Origin: Enterobacter hormaechei subsp. hoffmannii
GTDB lineage: Bacteria > Pseudomonadota > Gammaproteobacteria > Enterobacterales > Enterobacteriaceae
Direction of reading: 5' to 3'
NCBI RefSeq assembly: GCF_001729745.1
Contig: NZ_CP017186.1
Coordinates: 2,976,001 to 3,040,000 of the forward strand
DNA: 64,000 bases
The stretch's first letter is position 1; every line of letters starts with the position of its first letter. The position numbers and the translations under genes are program-made. The notes under the pieces were generated by a model. The model was not told the origin of the DNA, made no database searches, and was given only the letters and a program-made list of their open reading frames with translations. Positions 1 through 9,066 of this stretch are shown here, in pieces.

Positions 1-157
1 CGAGATCTTTCAGCACCTTCGCCACGTTAATCCCTTTCCCTGCGGCATGCAGGCCGGTGGTTCGCACCAGGTTAACTTCGCCACGCTCAATTTCCGGGCA
101 GAAGCCCACCAGATCGTAAGCCGGGTTCAGCGTAATGGTCGCAACACGTCTGCTCAT
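1..157 (-). CDS. fruK: 1-phosphofructokinase, N-terminal part (cut by window edge)
   Basis: Only the first 52 residues are present; the gene continues past the left edge. The minus-strand translation begins [20 protein letters not shown], the start of the PfkB-type fructose-1-phosphate kinase FruK, which phosphorylates the fructose-1-phosphate made by the fructose PTS. Its ATG shares one base with the fruB TAA stop (TAATG), so the two are translationally coupled in the fruBKA order known from enterobacteria. The Gly-Lys-Gly region of the substrate site (HAAGKGINVAKVL) is visible. Identity is secure; completeness cannot be judged. Confidence 0.93.
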   Translation of the reverse strand, partial: MSRRVATITLNPAYDLVGFCPEIERGEVNLVRTTGLHAAGKGINVAKVLKDL

Positions 158-1287
158 TATGCGCCCTCCCCCAGACCGGCCGCGATGGCGTCGCCAATCG
201 CTTTCAGCGCCTGTTCAGCATCAGCACCCTGCGCGGTAAAACGCAGACGATGGCCTTTCTTCACACCCAGCGCGACAACTTTCATCAGGCTGCGCCCGTT
301 GGCTGGTTTACCCGAACCGTCCAGATTGGTCACGGTGATCTCACTTTCAAATTGTTTAATGGTATTCACCAGCATGGTGCCCGGACGGGCATGCAGGCCG
401 TGTTCGTTACGCACCACGTACTCCGCGCTCAGCAGGTTGTCCGTCAGCGCATCGTCGCTGGTCAGCAGGGCCAGCACCGTCGCCGCGTCTGCGTTCAGCA
501 ATTTTTCAGCTTTATTGTTCAGCAGCAGATCGCCAAGGCGCTTCAGGACGGATACCGGCTGATCGTCAGCCATGGCAACGGTTACCAGCATCGCGGCGCG
601 TTCGCCGTCTGTCTCAAAGGCAACCGCAGCACGGCTGACCGCGATAGCACTGCGCAGGTTGCCTTCAGCACTGTCGTTCAGCCAGATGCCCTGACCCAGG
701 TTTAAAGGCTTATCATTGATGGTGCGGGTCACAAAGGCGGTATCAGCCGCCCCCACCTCTTTCAGGCGAGCCGCGTTCAGCGCCTGGAGCGTCACCAGAT
801 CGGACGCAACGACGTCCAGCATCAGGGTTTCATTATCCAGCTTCAGCGCTTCGCTCTGTTTTTCGCCCATCAGCAGGGCACGCAGCTCTTCAGCAGTGGT
901 GGCGGATTTAAGCTGTTCCGCGACGGCATCATCGCTCAGCACGTGCGTCAACTGACGCAGCAGGCCCAGGTGTTCGTCACCGCTGGCCGCGATACCGATC
1001 GCCACGTAAGCCACCTGCCCCTCGCCCCAGAGCACGCCCTGCGGGAACTGGTAAACCTGCACGCCGGTTTTCAGCACCTGATCGCGGGTGTCCGTGGTGC
1101 CGTGCGGAATTGCAATACCGTTACCGAGGAAGGTGGAGGTCTGCTGTTCACGCGCCAGCATGCCGTTGACGTAGCCGTCCGCCACGTTGCCAGCCTGCAC
1201 GAGCGCAGCGGCGACCTGGCGAATAGCCTCTTCTTTATTCCCGGCCTGTTCGCCCGGGTGGATATCCTGAACAGATAACTGGAACAT
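157..1287 (-). CDS. fruB: Fused PTS fructose EIIA / HPr protein (FPr, DTP)
   Basis: 376 aa, the usual FruB length. The N-terminal EIIA-Fru domain (about 1-145) has its phosphorylatable histidine at H62 in the motif AIPHGTTD. A middle linker domain follows, and the C-terminal HPr-like domain (about 285-376) has its histidine in [11 protein letters not shown] (about H299). The protein carries phosphate from enzyme I to the membrane permease FruA, letting the fructose PTS work without general HPr. It is first in the fruBKA operon, coupled to fruK, and preceded by two Cra operator matches, so fructose induction through Cra (FruR) is expected. Start and end agree with the family. Confidence 0.97.
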   Translation of the reverse strand: MFQLSVQDIHPGEQAGNKEEAIRQVAAALVQAGNVADGYVNGMLAREQQTSTFLGNGIAIPHGTTDTRDQVLKTGVQVYQFPQGVLWGEGQVAYVAIGIAASGDEHLGLLRQLTHVLSDDAVAEQLKSATTAEELRALLMGEKQSEALKLDNETLMLDVVASDLVTLQALNAARLKEVGAADTAFVTRTINDKPLNLGQGIWLNDSAEGNLRSAIAVSRAAVAFETDGERAAMLVTVAMADDQPVSVLKRLGDLLLNNKAEKLLNADAATVLALLTSDDALTDNLLSAEYVVRNEHGLHARPGTMLVNTIKQFESEITVTNLDGSGKPANGRSLMKVVALGVKKGHRLRFTAQGADAEQALKAIGDAIAAGLGEGA

Positions 1288-1309
1288 GATTCTCCTCTCC
1301 TGCTGAAAT

Positions 1310-1321
1310 TGAATCGTTTCA
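1310..1321. promoter_or_regulatory. Cra (FruR) operator, proximal
   Basis: TGAATCGTTTCA, about 25 bp upstream of the fruB start, is one mismatch from the palindromic Cra core TGAAACGTTTCA. E. coli fruB is known to have two Cra operators in this region. Binding here is inferred from sequence match and position. Confidence 0.85.
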
Positions 1322-1376
1322 GCTTAACTGAGAAAATATGCGCTAACCTGCTTCTACAGGACATGCAAGATAGCGC

Positions 1377-1388
1377 TGAAACGTTTCA
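1377..1388. promoter_or_regulatory. Cra (FruR) operator, distal, perfect palindrome
   Basis: TGAAACGTTTCA is an exact Cra core palindrome, 67 bp from the proximal site and about 90 bp from fruB. The rest of the 358-bp fruB-setB gap holds no recognised gene. It does contain three TTCAGC hexamers (1496, 1509, 1519) on the setB side. Confidence 0.88.
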
Positions 1389-1645
1389 AGAAGTCTTGTC
1401 TTTTCTACAAAAGGTTGCAAGAAAAGTTACATTTCTTGTTGCAGAATTTAGAAGTGCAGCACATTTCTTCTTCAATAGGGAGGTTTTTGCTGATGTTCAG
1501 CAAACAGGTTCAGCACACTTCAGCGAAACAGCGTTAAACTGAAATGCTATTTTGATCTATTGTGGCAATCTTGATTTTGCCCTCTGTTTATTTAATGACA
1601 GGCGGCGTAAACTCCGCCTCTCTCTGTTACTCGCAAAGACTGAAC

Positions 1646-2827
1646 ATGCATAACACCCCCGCTGCCGCCTCACCAAAGCCCTTTGATTTGACGTCAACGG
1701 CGTTTTTGATTGTTGCTTTCCTCACCGGTATTGCCGGTGCGTTACAAACGCCTACGCTGAGCCTGTTTCTGACCAACGAAGTCCACGCGCGTCCGGCGAT
1801 GGTTGGCTTCTTCTTCACCGGGAGCGCCATCATTGGCATCCTGGTCAGCCAGTTTCTGGCCGGGCGTTCCGACAGAAAAGGCGATCGCAAAAGCCTGATT
1901 GTTTTTTGCTGTCTGCTGGGCGTTTTCGCCTGCGTGTTGTTTGCCTGGAACCGCAACTATTTCATTCTGCTGTTTGTTGGGGTGTTCCTGAGCAGCTTCG
2001 GCTCGACCGCCAACCCGCAGATGTTCGCCCTTGCCCGCGAGCACGCCGACCGTACAGGACGGGAAGCGGTGATGTTCAGCTCGATACTGCGCGCGCAGGT
2101 GTCGCTTGCGTGGGTGATTGGCCCCCCGCTCGCCTACGCGCTGGCAATGGGTTTTGGCTTTACGGTAATGTACCTCAGCGCGGCGGTAGCCTTCGTGGTG
2201 TGTGGCGCAATGGTATGGTTCTTCCTGCCTTCCATGCGTAAAGAGCCGAAAGTGGCGACCGGTACGCTGGAAGCACCGCGGCGTAACCGGCGCGACGCAC
2301 TACTGTTATTCATTATCTGTACGCTGATGTGGGGAACGAACAGCCTCTATATCATTAATATGCCGTTGTTTATTATTGATGAGCTGCATCTGCCGGAGAA
2401 GCTGGCCGGGATCATGATGGGAACCGCCGCGGGGCTTGAGATCCCCACCATGCTGATTGCGGGCTATTACGCGAAGCGCTTCGGCAAGCGCTTTTTGATG
2501 CGCATCGCCGCCGTTGCCGGGCTGCTGTTTTATATCGGTATGCTGACGGTTCATACGCCAGCGCTGCTTCTTGCTTTACAGCTGCTGAACGCCATTTATA
2601 TCGGCATTCTGGCCGGTATCGGCATGCTCTACTTCCAGGATCTGATGCCGGGTCAGGCAGGCGCTGCCACCACCCTTTATACTAATACCACCCGCGTGGG
2701 CTGGATTATTGCAGGCTCACTGGCGGGCGTTGTGGCTGAAATCTGGAACTATCATACGGTGTTCTGGATTGCGCTGGTGATGTGCGTCCTGACGTTGAGC
2801 TGCCTGACGCGGATCAAAGACGTTTAA
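1646..2827 (+). CDS. setB: Sugar efflux transporter SetB (MFS)
   Basis: 393 aa, the same length as E. coli SetB when started at the ATG at 1646 ([18 protein letters not shown]). An upstream in-frame GTG at 1562 would add 28 unconserved residues and is rejected. It is a major facilitator superfamily protein of the SET family with about 12 hydrophobic segments and the loop signature [11 protein letters not shown] between TM2 and TM3. The family exports glucosides and lactose-type sugars across the inner membrane; the physiological substrate of SetB is less clear. Its stop codon overlaps the convergent yeiW stop by 4 bp. Confidence 0.95.
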   Translation: MHNTPAAASPKPFDLTSTAFLIVAFLTGIAGALQTPTLSLFLTNEVHARPAMVGFFFTGSAIIGILVSQFLAGRSDRKGDRKSLIVFCCLLGVFACVLFAWNRNYFILLFVGVFLSSFGSTANPQMFALAREHADRTGREAVMFSSILRAQVSLAWVIGPPLAYALAMGFGFTVMYLSAAVAFVVCGAMVWFFLPSMRKEPKVATGTLEAPRRNRRDALLLFIICTLMWGTNSLYIINMPLFIIDELHLPEKLAGIMMGTAAGLEIPTMLIAGYYAKRFGKRFLMRIAAVAGLLFYIGMLTVHTPALLLALQLLNAIYIGILAGIGMLYFQDLMPGQAGAATTLYTNTTRVGWIIAGSLAGVVAEIWNYHTVFWIALVMCVLTLSCLTRIKDV

Positions 2828-3078
2828 GGCGCGGTGAGCGCTTCCAGCTCAAGCAGGTAAGTGATGGCCTGCTGCCGCGTACTGCCGCACATTTCGGCGC
2901 CAGGCTGGAGCCCGGAGCACACCTTCGGGCGTAAAGGCGAGCCAAATATCATGCACAGGTTAGATTCAGAGAGCTGAACGCAGCGGGTATCGGCAGGCTT
3001 GCCTTGTGGCATGCCTGGAATGGGGCTTGAGATGGACGGTGCGGTACAGCACGCGCCACAGTCGGAACGACAATCCAT
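2824..3078 (-). CDS. yeiW: Cysteine-cluster protein YeiW (UPF0153/YkgJ type)
   Basis: 84 aa from the ATG at 3078 ([11 protein letters not shown]). A longer reading from 3129 is possible but its extra 17 residues are not conserved. The short soluble protein is rich in cysteines: an N-terminal CxxxCxxCC cluster, then single cysteines near residues 33, 42, 53 and 62. This is the pattern of the UPF0153 family, thought to bind Zn or an Fe-S centre. No reaction is established. It lies between setB (convergent, 4-bp overlap) and efpL (divergent), as in E. coli. Confidence 0.88.
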   Translation of the reverse strand: MDCRSDCGACCTAPSISSPIPGMPQGKPADTRCVQLSESNLCMIFGSPLRPKVCSGLQPGAEMCGSTRQQAITYLLELEALTAP

Positions 3079-3242
3079 ACATGCTCTCTGTTGGTGGCAG
3101 ATGCCCGCGCAGTCGGGCATTGCGCGCACAGTAACACCTTTTATGTATTGATAGCAAAACCCACGAATTCCGCTTGCCTGAAAGGCCGCGCGCGAGTAAT
3201 TTGGCGCGATATTTTTTACCTCCCGTAAACAGGATTACTGCA

Positions 3243-3815
3243 ATGCCAAGAGCGAACGAAATCAAGAAAGGTATGGTACTGAATTACAACGGCAAACTGC
3301 TGATTGTGAAAGATATCGACATTCAGGCACCCAGCGCCCGTGGCGCAGCAACGCTGTATAAAATGCGTTTCTCCGATGTCCGTACCGGCCTGAAAGTGGA
3401 AGAACGTTTTAAAGGCGACGATATCGTGGATACCGTGACCCTGACCCGTCGCTACGTTGATTTTTCTTATATCGACGGCAACGAATACGTGTTCATGGAT
3501 AAAGAAGATTACACCCCGTATATCTTCACCAAAGATCAGATCGAAGAAGAGCTGCTGTTTATTCCTGAAGGTGGAATGCCGGACATGCAGGTGCTGACCT
3601 GGGATGGCGTGTTGCTGGCGCTGGAGCTGCCGCAGACCGTTGATCTGGAAATCGTTGAAACGGCACCGGGCATCAAAGGCGCGTCTGCAAGCGCGCGTAA
3701 CAAACCGGCTACCCTGACTACCGGTCTGGTCGTACAGGTGCCAGAATACCTGTCAGCGGGCGAGAAAATCCGTATCCATATCGAAGAAAAACGCTATATG
3801 GGTCGCGCTGACTGA
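3243..3815 (+). CDS. efpL: Elongation factor P-like protein EfpL (YeiP)
   Basis: 190 aa from the ATG at 3243; the extra residues of the longer reading from 3174 ([10 protein letters not shown]) are not part of the family. It has the three beta-barrel domains of EF-P. The tip of the first domain reads [12 protein letters not shown], with arginine at position 33 where EF-P has its modified lysine (K34). The conserved C-terminal block runs from [14 protein letters not shown] paralogues of this group bind the ribosome near the E site and relieve stalling at proline and some other motifs. It is a single gene followed by a bidirectional terminator. Confidence 0.96.
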   Translation: MPRANEIKKGMVLNYNGKLLIVKDIDIQAPSARGAATLYKMRFSDVRTGLKVEERFKGDDIVDTVTLTRRYVDFSYIDGNEYVFMDKEDYTPYIFTKDQIEEELLFIPEGGMPDMQVLTWDGVLLALELPQTVDLEIVETAPGIKGASASARNKPATLTTGLVVQVPEYLSAGEKIRIHIEEKRYMGRAD

Positions 3816-3828
3816 TTGTGGCGTTTGC

Positions 3829-3926
3829 CGGGTGGCGGCTGCGCCTTACCCGGCCTACAAAAACACAAAAACCGGCCTCAGAGCCGGTTTTTCGTAGGCC
3901 CGGTAAGCGTAGCGCCACCGGGCAAT
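3829..3926. repeat. REP pair flanking a bidirectional terminator
   Basis: Two REP-like units in opposite orientation, 3829-3860 (GCCGGGTGGCGGCTGCGCC core) and 3894-3926 (its near inverse), bracket a hairpin: ACCGGC at 3871-3876 pairs with GCCGGT at 3883-3888, with an A-run before and a T-run after. The hairpin can end both efpL and the convergent uxuA transcript. The same REP type recurs at 26183, 40843 and 52068. Confidence 0.82.
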
Positions 3927-3931
3927 CAGGC

Positions 3932-5122
3932 TTACAGAAGCTCTGGATACTTCGTCATTTTCAGCGCCAGCTCAATACCGCGCACTTCCGCCATCCCTTT
4001 CAGACGGCCAATCGCCGAATACCCTGGATTCGTTTTCTTGCGCAGATCGTCCAGCATCTGATGCCCGTGATCCGGACGGAACGGGATAGGACGTACATCC
4101 CCCGCCTGCTTACGACGTACTTCTTCAGAGAGAATGGCATCCACCACCGCAACCATGTTCACGTCGCCGCCAAGGTGGGCTGCTTCATGGAAGGTTTTTG
4201 GATTCTCTTCACGGCAGGTTGCACGCAGGTGAGTGAAATGAATGCGATCCCCAAAGGTTTCGATCATCCGCACCAGATCGTTATCCGCACGCACGCCGTA
4301 AGAGCCCGTACACATGGTAAAGCCGTTGTAGATGCTGTCCACCGTCTCTTTTAGCCACTGCATATCCTCAATGGTCGACACGATACGCGGCAGGCCAAGG
4401 ATTGGGCGCGGAGGATCGTCCGGATGGACCGCCAGCCGCACGCCCGCTTCTTCTGCCACCGGCACGATAGCGCGCAGGAAGTGCGCCATGTTTTCACGCA
4501 GCTGGTTTTTATCGATATCGCCATATTCCGCCAGGCGCGCGCGGAACTGATCGAGGGTATAGCCCTCTTCCGCCCCCGGCAGGCCCGCGATAATATTGCG
4601 AACCAGCTTCTCAATGTCCGCTTCACTGGCGGCATTGAACCACGCCAGCGCCTGCTGCTGCTCTTCGGCGGTGTAGTCTGCTTCCGCCCCCGGACGCTTC
4701 AGAATGTGCAGCTCGAAAGCCGCAAAAGCGATTTGATCGAAACGCAGCGCCTTCGAACCATCGGCCATTTCATATTCCAGGTCGGTACGCGTCCAGTCCA
4801 GAATTGGCATAAAGTTATAGCAGACGGTATCAATACCGCAGGCCGCCAGGTTACGAATGCTCTGCTGATAATTCGCAATCCAGGTTTCACACTCACCGGA
4901 GTGGGTTTTGATATCTTCGTGAACCGGAATACTTTCCACGACAGACCAGGTTAGACCCTTCTCTGCCAGCTGTGCCTGACGCTTTTGGATTTCCTCCACC
5001 GGCCACACCTGACCGTTCGGAATATGATGCAGCGCCGTGACCACACCCGTTGCGCCAGCCTGACGCACATCATCAAGAGAAACCGGATCGTTCGGCCCGT
5101 ACCAACGCCAGGTTTGTTCCAT
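3932..5122 (-). CDS. uxuA: Mannonate dehydratase UxuA
   Basis: 396 aa against about 394 in E. coli. UxuA removes water from D-mannonate to give 2-keto-3-deoxygluconate in glucuronate breakdown. Family features are the opening [21 protein letters not shown], a TIM-barrel body with metal-binding residues in AVHPDDPP, the segment [10 protein letters not shown], then HFTHLR and the [11 protein letters not shown] block near the C terminus. In E. coli uxuA lies in uxuAB near 98 min; here it sits alone between efpL and yeiQ and diverges from yeiQ. A UxuR/ExuR-like operator precedes it. Confidence 0.95.
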   Translation of the reverse strand: MEQTWRWYGPNDPVSLDDVRQAGATGVVTALHHIPNGQVWPVEEIQKRQAQLAEKGLTWSVVESIPVHEDIKTHSGECETWIANYQQSIRNLAACGIDTVCYNFMPILDWTRTDLEYEMADGSKALRFDQIAFAAFELHILKRPGAEADYTAEEQQQALAWFNAASEADIEKLVRNIIAGLPGAEEGYTLDQFRARLAEYGDIDKNQLRENMAHFLRAIVPVAEEAGVRLAVHPDDPPRPILGLPRIVSTIEDMQWLKETVDSIYNGFTMCTGSYGVRADNDLVRMIETFGDRIHFTHLRATCREENPKTFHEAAHLGGDVNMVAVVDAILSEEVRRKQAGDVRPIPFRPDHGHQMLDDLRKKTNPGYSAIGRLKGMAEVRGIELALKMTKYPELL

Positions 5123-5139
5123 TGCCCCACCCTCTCAAG

Positions 5140-5151
5140 TTGTTATACCAA
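5140..5151. promoter_or_regulatory. UxuR/ExuR-like operator between uxuA and yeiQ
   Basis: TTGTTATACCAA differs by one base from the palindrome TTGGTATACCAA at the heart of UxuR/ExuR sites. It lies 18 bp upstream of the uxuA start. A further half-site, TTACCAATTT, is at 5255-5264 nearer yeiQ. Hexuronate regulation of both divergent genes is inferred. Confidence 0.65.
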
Positions 5152-5219
5152 TATGAATTACCTCAATGACGACTACCATACATGTTTAATCGAAGTGGTC
5201 AACACAGCGCGCGACATTG

Positions 5220-5235
5220 ATTGATCAAACTCACA
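5220..5235. promoter_or_regulatory. Probable CRP site in the uxuA-yeiQ region
   Basis: ATTGA-N6-TCACA has one perfect CRP half-site and one with 3 of 5 matches. It lies midway between the divergent genes, where cAMP-CRP control of a sugar-acid pathway is plausible. Confidence 0.45.
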
Positions 5236-5327
5236 TAACCGGGATATTTACGGCTTACCAATTTAATTTGTTGTCATATAACTTTACACTGGCATTGTTA
5301 ATTAATGGTTAATCAGGTGTGTACTAC

Positions 5328-6794
5328 ATGAAGACTATTGCCTCCACCGCGCTTCCTGCTCATGTCCAGCAGCCCCGCTACGATCGCGAGCAGTTACGCT
5401 CCCGCATCGTCCATTTCGGCTTTGGCGCGTTCCACCGGGCGCATCAGGCGTTGTTAACAAACCGGGTGCTGAACGCCAAAGGAGGCGACTGGGGTATTTG
5501 TGAGATTAGCCTCTTTAGCGGCGATGTTCTCATGCGCCAGCTCCGCGCGCAGGATCATCTGTTTACCGTGCTGGAGAAAGGTGCCGAAGGCAATCAGCCC
5601 ATTATTATCGGTGCGGTAAAAGAGTGCCTGAACGCAAAACTCGACTCGCTGGCAGCCATTATTGAGAAGTTCTGCGAACCGCAGGTGGCCATTGTCTCCC
5701 TCACCATTACCGAAAAAGGCTACTGCATCGATCCGGCGACGGGGAAACTGGATATGCACAACAGCCGCATTCTGCACGATCTTGAGCATCCGTCTGAGCC
5801 GCATTCCGCGCCGGGTATTCTGGTCGAAGCGCTTCATCGCCGCCGCGAGCGCAGCCTGCCAGCGTTTACCGTGCTCTCCTGCGACAATATTCCCGACAAC
5901 GGCCACGTGGTAAAAAATGCCGTTCTCGGCATGGCCGGAAAGCGATCCGCAGAGCTGGCCGGATGGATCGAGGCGCACGTGAGCTTCCCTGGCACCATGG
6001 TCGACCGAATCGTGCCCGCCGCCACTGACGCCTCACTCGCGGAAATCACCCAGGAACTTGGCGTTGAAGATCCCTGCGCCATCAGCTGTGAACCGTTCAT
6101 TCAGTGGGTAGTGGAAGATAACTTTGTCGCCGGGCGTCCGGAATGGGAGGTTGCAGGCGTACAGATGGTTGAGGATGTCCTGCCCTGGGAGCAGATGAAG
6201 CTGCGGATGCTGAACGGCAGCCACTCCTTCCTGGCGTATCTGGGCTACCTTGCCGGCTACGCGCACATAAATGAATGTATGCAGGACGACAGCTTCCGCG
6301 AGGCTGCCCGCAGGCTGATGCTGAATGAGCAGGCCCCTACGCTGCGCATCACCAACGTTGATCTGACAGACTATGCTGACAGCCTGCTTGACCGCTTCGC
6401 CAACCCGGCGCTACAGCACCGCACCTGGCAAATCGCTATGGACGGCAGTCAGAAGCTGCCTCAGCGCATGCTGGATGGGATCCGCATGCATCTTGAGCGT
6501 AACACCGCCTGGCCATTACTGGCGCTGGGCGTCGCAGGCTGGATGCGCTACGTCAGCGGGACGGACGACCAGGGCAACGCCATTGACGTGCGCGATCCGC
6601 TGAGCGACAAGTTTCAGGCCATTGTCGCTACCAGCAGTGACACAGAACGCGTTAGCGCCCTGCTGACGCTAAAAGAAATCTTTGGCGACGACCTGCCGCA
6701 AAACCCTGTCTTTGTCGAGGCAATCACCGGCGCGTACCAGCGCCTCGTCCGGCTCGGCGCGCGTCAGGCCGTTATCGAAACGTTAAAAATTTAG
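5328..6794 (+). CDS. yeiQ: Mannitol dehydrogenase-family oxidoreductase YeiQ (probable hexuronate reductase)
   Basis: 488 aa from the ATG at 5328, the E. coli YeiQ length; an in-frame GTG at 5319 is less likely because the AGG at 5315-5317 spaces well to the ATG. It has the long-chain mannitol/fructuronate dehydrogenase fold: nucleotide-binding start VHFGFGAFHRAHQA, central block SLTITEKGYCIDPATG, and catalytic region KLRMLNGSHSFLAYLGYL containing the conserved lysine. The family interconverts D-fructuronate and D-mannonate or related pairs with NAD(H). The divergent mannonate dehydratase uxuA strengthens a role beside UxuB in hexuronate use. A perfect 9-bp hairpin follows the gene. Confidence 0.9.
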   Translation: MKTIASTALPAHVQQPRYDREQLRSRIVHFGFGAFHRAHQALLTNRVLNAKGGDWGICEISLFSGDVLMRQLRAQDHLFTVLEKGAEGNQPIIIGAVKECLNAKLDSLAAIIEKFCEPQVAIVSLTITEKGYCIDPATGKLDMHNSRILHDLEHPSEPHSAPGILVEALHRRRERSLPAFTVLSCDNIPDNGHVVKNAVLGMAGKRSAELAGWIEAHVSFPGTMVDRIVPAATDASLAEITQELGVEDPCAISCEPFIQWVVEDNFVAGRPEWEVAGVQMVEDVLPWEQMKLRMLNGSHSFLAYLGYLAGYAHINECMQDDSFREAARRLMLNEQAPTLRITNVDLTDYADSLLDRFANPALQHRTWQIAMDGSQKLPQRMLDGIRMHLERNTAWPLLALGVAGWMRYVSGTDDQGNAIDVRDPLSDKFQAIVATSSDTERVSALLTLKEIFGDDLPQNPVFVEAITGAYQRLVRLGARQAVIETLKI

Positions 6795-6810
6795 CGATTA
6801 TTGCGTTTAA

Positions 6811-6837
6811 GGCGAACGGTTTTACGCTCCGTTCGCC
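6811..6837 (+). terminator. Hairpin after yeiQ
   Basis: GGCGAACGG (6811-6819) pairs perfectly with CCGTTCGCC (6829-6837), followed by a pyrimidine-rich but not pure T tail. Probable intrinsic terminator. Confidence 0.7.
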
Positions 6838-6917
6838 CTCCCTCTTCTCAATGCCCGATTTTTTCGTCAGGATGATAGATAGTTGTCACTACATCACAAT
6901 TATTTATCGGAGCGCAC

Positions 6918-7904
6918 GTGACCAAAACCAACCTGATCACCGGCTTTCTCGGCAGCGGTAAAACTACGTCCATTCTGCATTTGCTGGCCAATAAAGATCC
7001 GGCGGAAAAGTGGGCCGTGCTGGTCAACGAATTTGGCGAAGTGGGGATCGACGGCGCGTTGCTCGCCGACAGCGGCGCGATGGTGAAAGAGATCCCGGGC
7101 GGGTGTATGTGCTGCGTGAATGGTCTGCCGATGCAGGTCGGGCTGAATACGCTGCTGCGTCAGGGCAAGCCTGACCGTCTGCTGATTGAACCCACTGGGC
7201 TGGGTCATCCGAAGCAAATTCTTGATTTACTGACCGCCCCGGTCTACGAGCCGTGGCTTGAGCTGCGTGCGACGCTTTGCCTGCTCGACCCCCGCCAGCT
7301 GCTGGATGAAAAAGCGATCAATAACGACAATTTCCGCGACCAGCTCGCCTCGGCAGACATCATCGTGGCGAATAAATCCGATCGCGCGACGGCTGAGAGT
7401 CAGGCCGCGTTCAATGCCTGGTGGCAGCAGGCTGGCGGTGGACGTCAGTATGTGCAGACCACCCAGGGCAACATTGATGGCGCCCTGCTCGATCTTCCCC
7501 GCCTCAACCAGACGCAACTGCCTGCCAGCGCAGAGCATTCGCATAGCCACGGCGCGAAGCAAGGTCTGGCTGCGCTGAGCCTGCCCGAACATCAGCGCTG
7601 GCGTCGAAATCTGAACAGCGGCCAGGGACACCAGGCCTGCGGCTGGATCTTCGATGCCGATACGGTTTTCGACACCATTGGTATACTGGAATGGGCGAGA
7701 CTGGCGCCGGTTGAGCGGGTAAAAGGGATCATGCGCACCCCGGATGGTCTGGTGCGCATTAATCGTCAGGGCGAGGATTTCTTTATAGAAACCCAGAACG
7801 TCGCGCCACCCGACAGCCGGATAGAGTTAATTAGTGCGGTTAATACCGACTGGAATGCCCTCCAGTCAAGCCTGTTGAAGCTTCGTTTAAGTTTGGGCGG
7901 CTAA
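6918..7904 (+). CDS. yeiR: Zinc-binding GTPase YeiR (COG0523/CobW family)
   Basis: 328 aa with a GTG start at 6918, preceded by GGAG. The N-terminal G domain has a P-loop GFLGSGKTT (residues 9-17), the metal motif GGCMCC (about 60-65), the switch segment EPTGLGHP and the guanine-specificity motif NKSD. A histidine-containing linker (HSHSH, about 205-209) separates it from the C-terminal CobW_C domain. The E. coli homologue binds zinc and hydrolyses GTP, with a proposed role in zinc homeostasis. It is followed closely by lpxT on the same strand. Confidence 0.93.
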   Translation: MTKTNLITGFLGSGKTTSILHLLANKDPAEKWAVLVNEFGEVGIDGALLADSGAMVKEIPGGCMCCVNGLPMQVGLNTLLRQGKPDRLLIEPTGLGHPKQILDLLTAPVYEPWLELRATLCLLDPRQLLDEKAINNDNFRDQLASADIIVANKSDRATAESQAAFNAWWQQAGGGRQYVQTTQGNIDGALLDLPRLNQTQLPASAEHSHSHGAKQGLAALSLPEHQRWRRNLNSGQGHQACGWIFDADTVFDTIGILEWARLAPVERVKGIMRTPDGLVRINRQGEDFFIETQNVAPPDSRIELISAVNTDWNALQSSLLKLRLSLGG

Positions 7905-7937
7905 CGTTGCCCCTGATTTCACACATTGCTGAAGACT

Positions 7938-8642
7938 ATGACGACTCGACTTCCTGCTATTTTATTGCTCAACGCTGCCGGTCTGGCGCTCTTTTTCTCC
8001 TGGTATATCCCGGCGGATCACGGATTCTGGTTCCCGCTGGATTCCGGGCTGTTCCACTTCTTTAACCAGGCGCTGGCGAAGAGTGAAGCCTTCCAGTGGC
8101 TGGTGGCGATCACCAACAACCGCGCGTTTGACGGCTGTTCGCTGCTGGCAATGGGCTGTCTGATGCTCTCCTTCTGGCTGAAGGAGGACAAAACGGGTCG
8201 TCGCCGTATTCTGATTATCGGCCTGGTCATGCTGCTGGCAGCCGTGATTATCAACCAGCTGGCGCAGCATCTGATGCCGGTTAAACGCGCCAGTCCGTCG
8301 CTCTCTTTCCCGAATATTAACCGCGTCAGCGAGCTGCTTCATATTCCAACCAAAGACGCGTCGAAGGACAGCTTCCCGGGCGACCACGGTATGATGCTGC
8401 TGATTTTTGCTGGCTTCATGCTGCGCTATTTCGGTAAAAAAGCCTTCGCCATCGCCCTGGTTATTGTGGTGGTATTTGCATTCCCGCGGGTGATGATTGG
8501 CGCTCACTGGCTGACAGATATCGCCGTAGGCTCCCTCACGGCGGTGTTAATTGGTTTACCGTGGGTGCTGATGACTCCCCTGAGCGATCGCGTAATAGGT
8601 ATTTTTGATCGCTATCTTCCCGGCAAATTTAAACAAGTCTGA
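7938..8642 (+). CDS. lpxT: Lipid A 1-diphosphate synthase LpxT (YeiU)
   Basis: 234 aa from the ATG at 7938 (MTTRLPAILLLNAAG), which aligns with the E. coli start; the upstream TTG at 7926 is not needed. It is an inner-membrane PAP2-type phosphatase fold with about six membrane segments. Phosphatase motifs are KRASPSLSFPNINR, then SFPGDHGMMLL (catalytic histidine) and PRVMIGAHWLTD. LpxT moves a phosphate from undecaprenyl pyrophosphate to lipid A at the 1-position on the periplasmic face. A 10-bp perfect hairpin lies about 30 bp after the stop. Confidence 0.94.
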   Translation: MTTRLPAILLLNAAGLALFFSWYIPADHGFWFPLDSGLFHFFNQALAKSEAFQWLVAITNNRAFDGCSLLAMGCLMLSFWLKEDKTGRRRILIIGLVMLLAAVIINQLAQHLMPVKRASPSLSFPNINRVSELLHIPTKDASKDSFPGDHGMMLLIFAGFMLRYFGKKAFAIALVIVVVFAFPRVMIGAHWLTDIAVGSLTAVLIGLPWVLMTPLSDRVIGIFDRYLPGKFKQV

Positions 8643-8674
8643 AACAAATAAATAACGCTAATTAACACCATTCA

Positions 8675-8698
8675 TCAGGGATCGTTTTCGATCCCTGA
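8675..8698 (+). terminator. Perfect 10-bp hairpin after lpxT
   Basis: TCAGGGATCG (8675-8684), TTTT loop, CGATCCCTGA (8689-8698). No clean T tract follows, so it may protect the 3' end rather than terminate by itself. Confidence 0.6.
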
Positions 8699-9066
8699 GT
8701 CACTTCTTTCCGGCATCATTCAGCGCTGTCATCATTCCGTCATACAATTCGTGATAAAAATGAAGCAATTGCAGGGATTACCGGTATGAATGGCGGCATT
8801 TTGAGCAATTCCGCGCTGTAACGTTGTGTATCACATTTTCTTATAAAAAAACGGTCTTTTTTGCTCGCAATGCCCTTTGCAATCGGTTAACCTCGAACTC
8901 GTTTTGCCCCATTGAGATAATTATTATCGTGGTGAATAATTTTGTGCGTTGTGCCACAGATTTCACCATAAAGAATTGTCTCATTGTGAACAGATAATTA
9001 GTCTCGTCACGGTTGGCATTTTTATAACGATATTTTCGTTAAGGACTTCAAGGGAAAACAAACAAA
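8699..9066. other. AT-rich intergenic region upstream of mepS
   Basis: About 370 bp without a convincing gene. The reading at 8949-9149 overlaps the start of mepS in another frame and has no family features. The long AT-rich stretch should hold the mepS promoter and leader, but I could not pick a -35/-10 pair with confidence. Confidence 0.5.

Noticed and set aside
1562..1645. Upstream GTG extension of setB
   Set aside because: The added 28 residues are not part of SetB, and the ATG at 1646 gives the exact family length.
5328..6794. Naming the gene uxuB because it faces uxuA
   Set aside because: The sequence fits YeiQ better than UxuB (for example the start and VHFGFGAFHRAHQA region), though both belong to one family.
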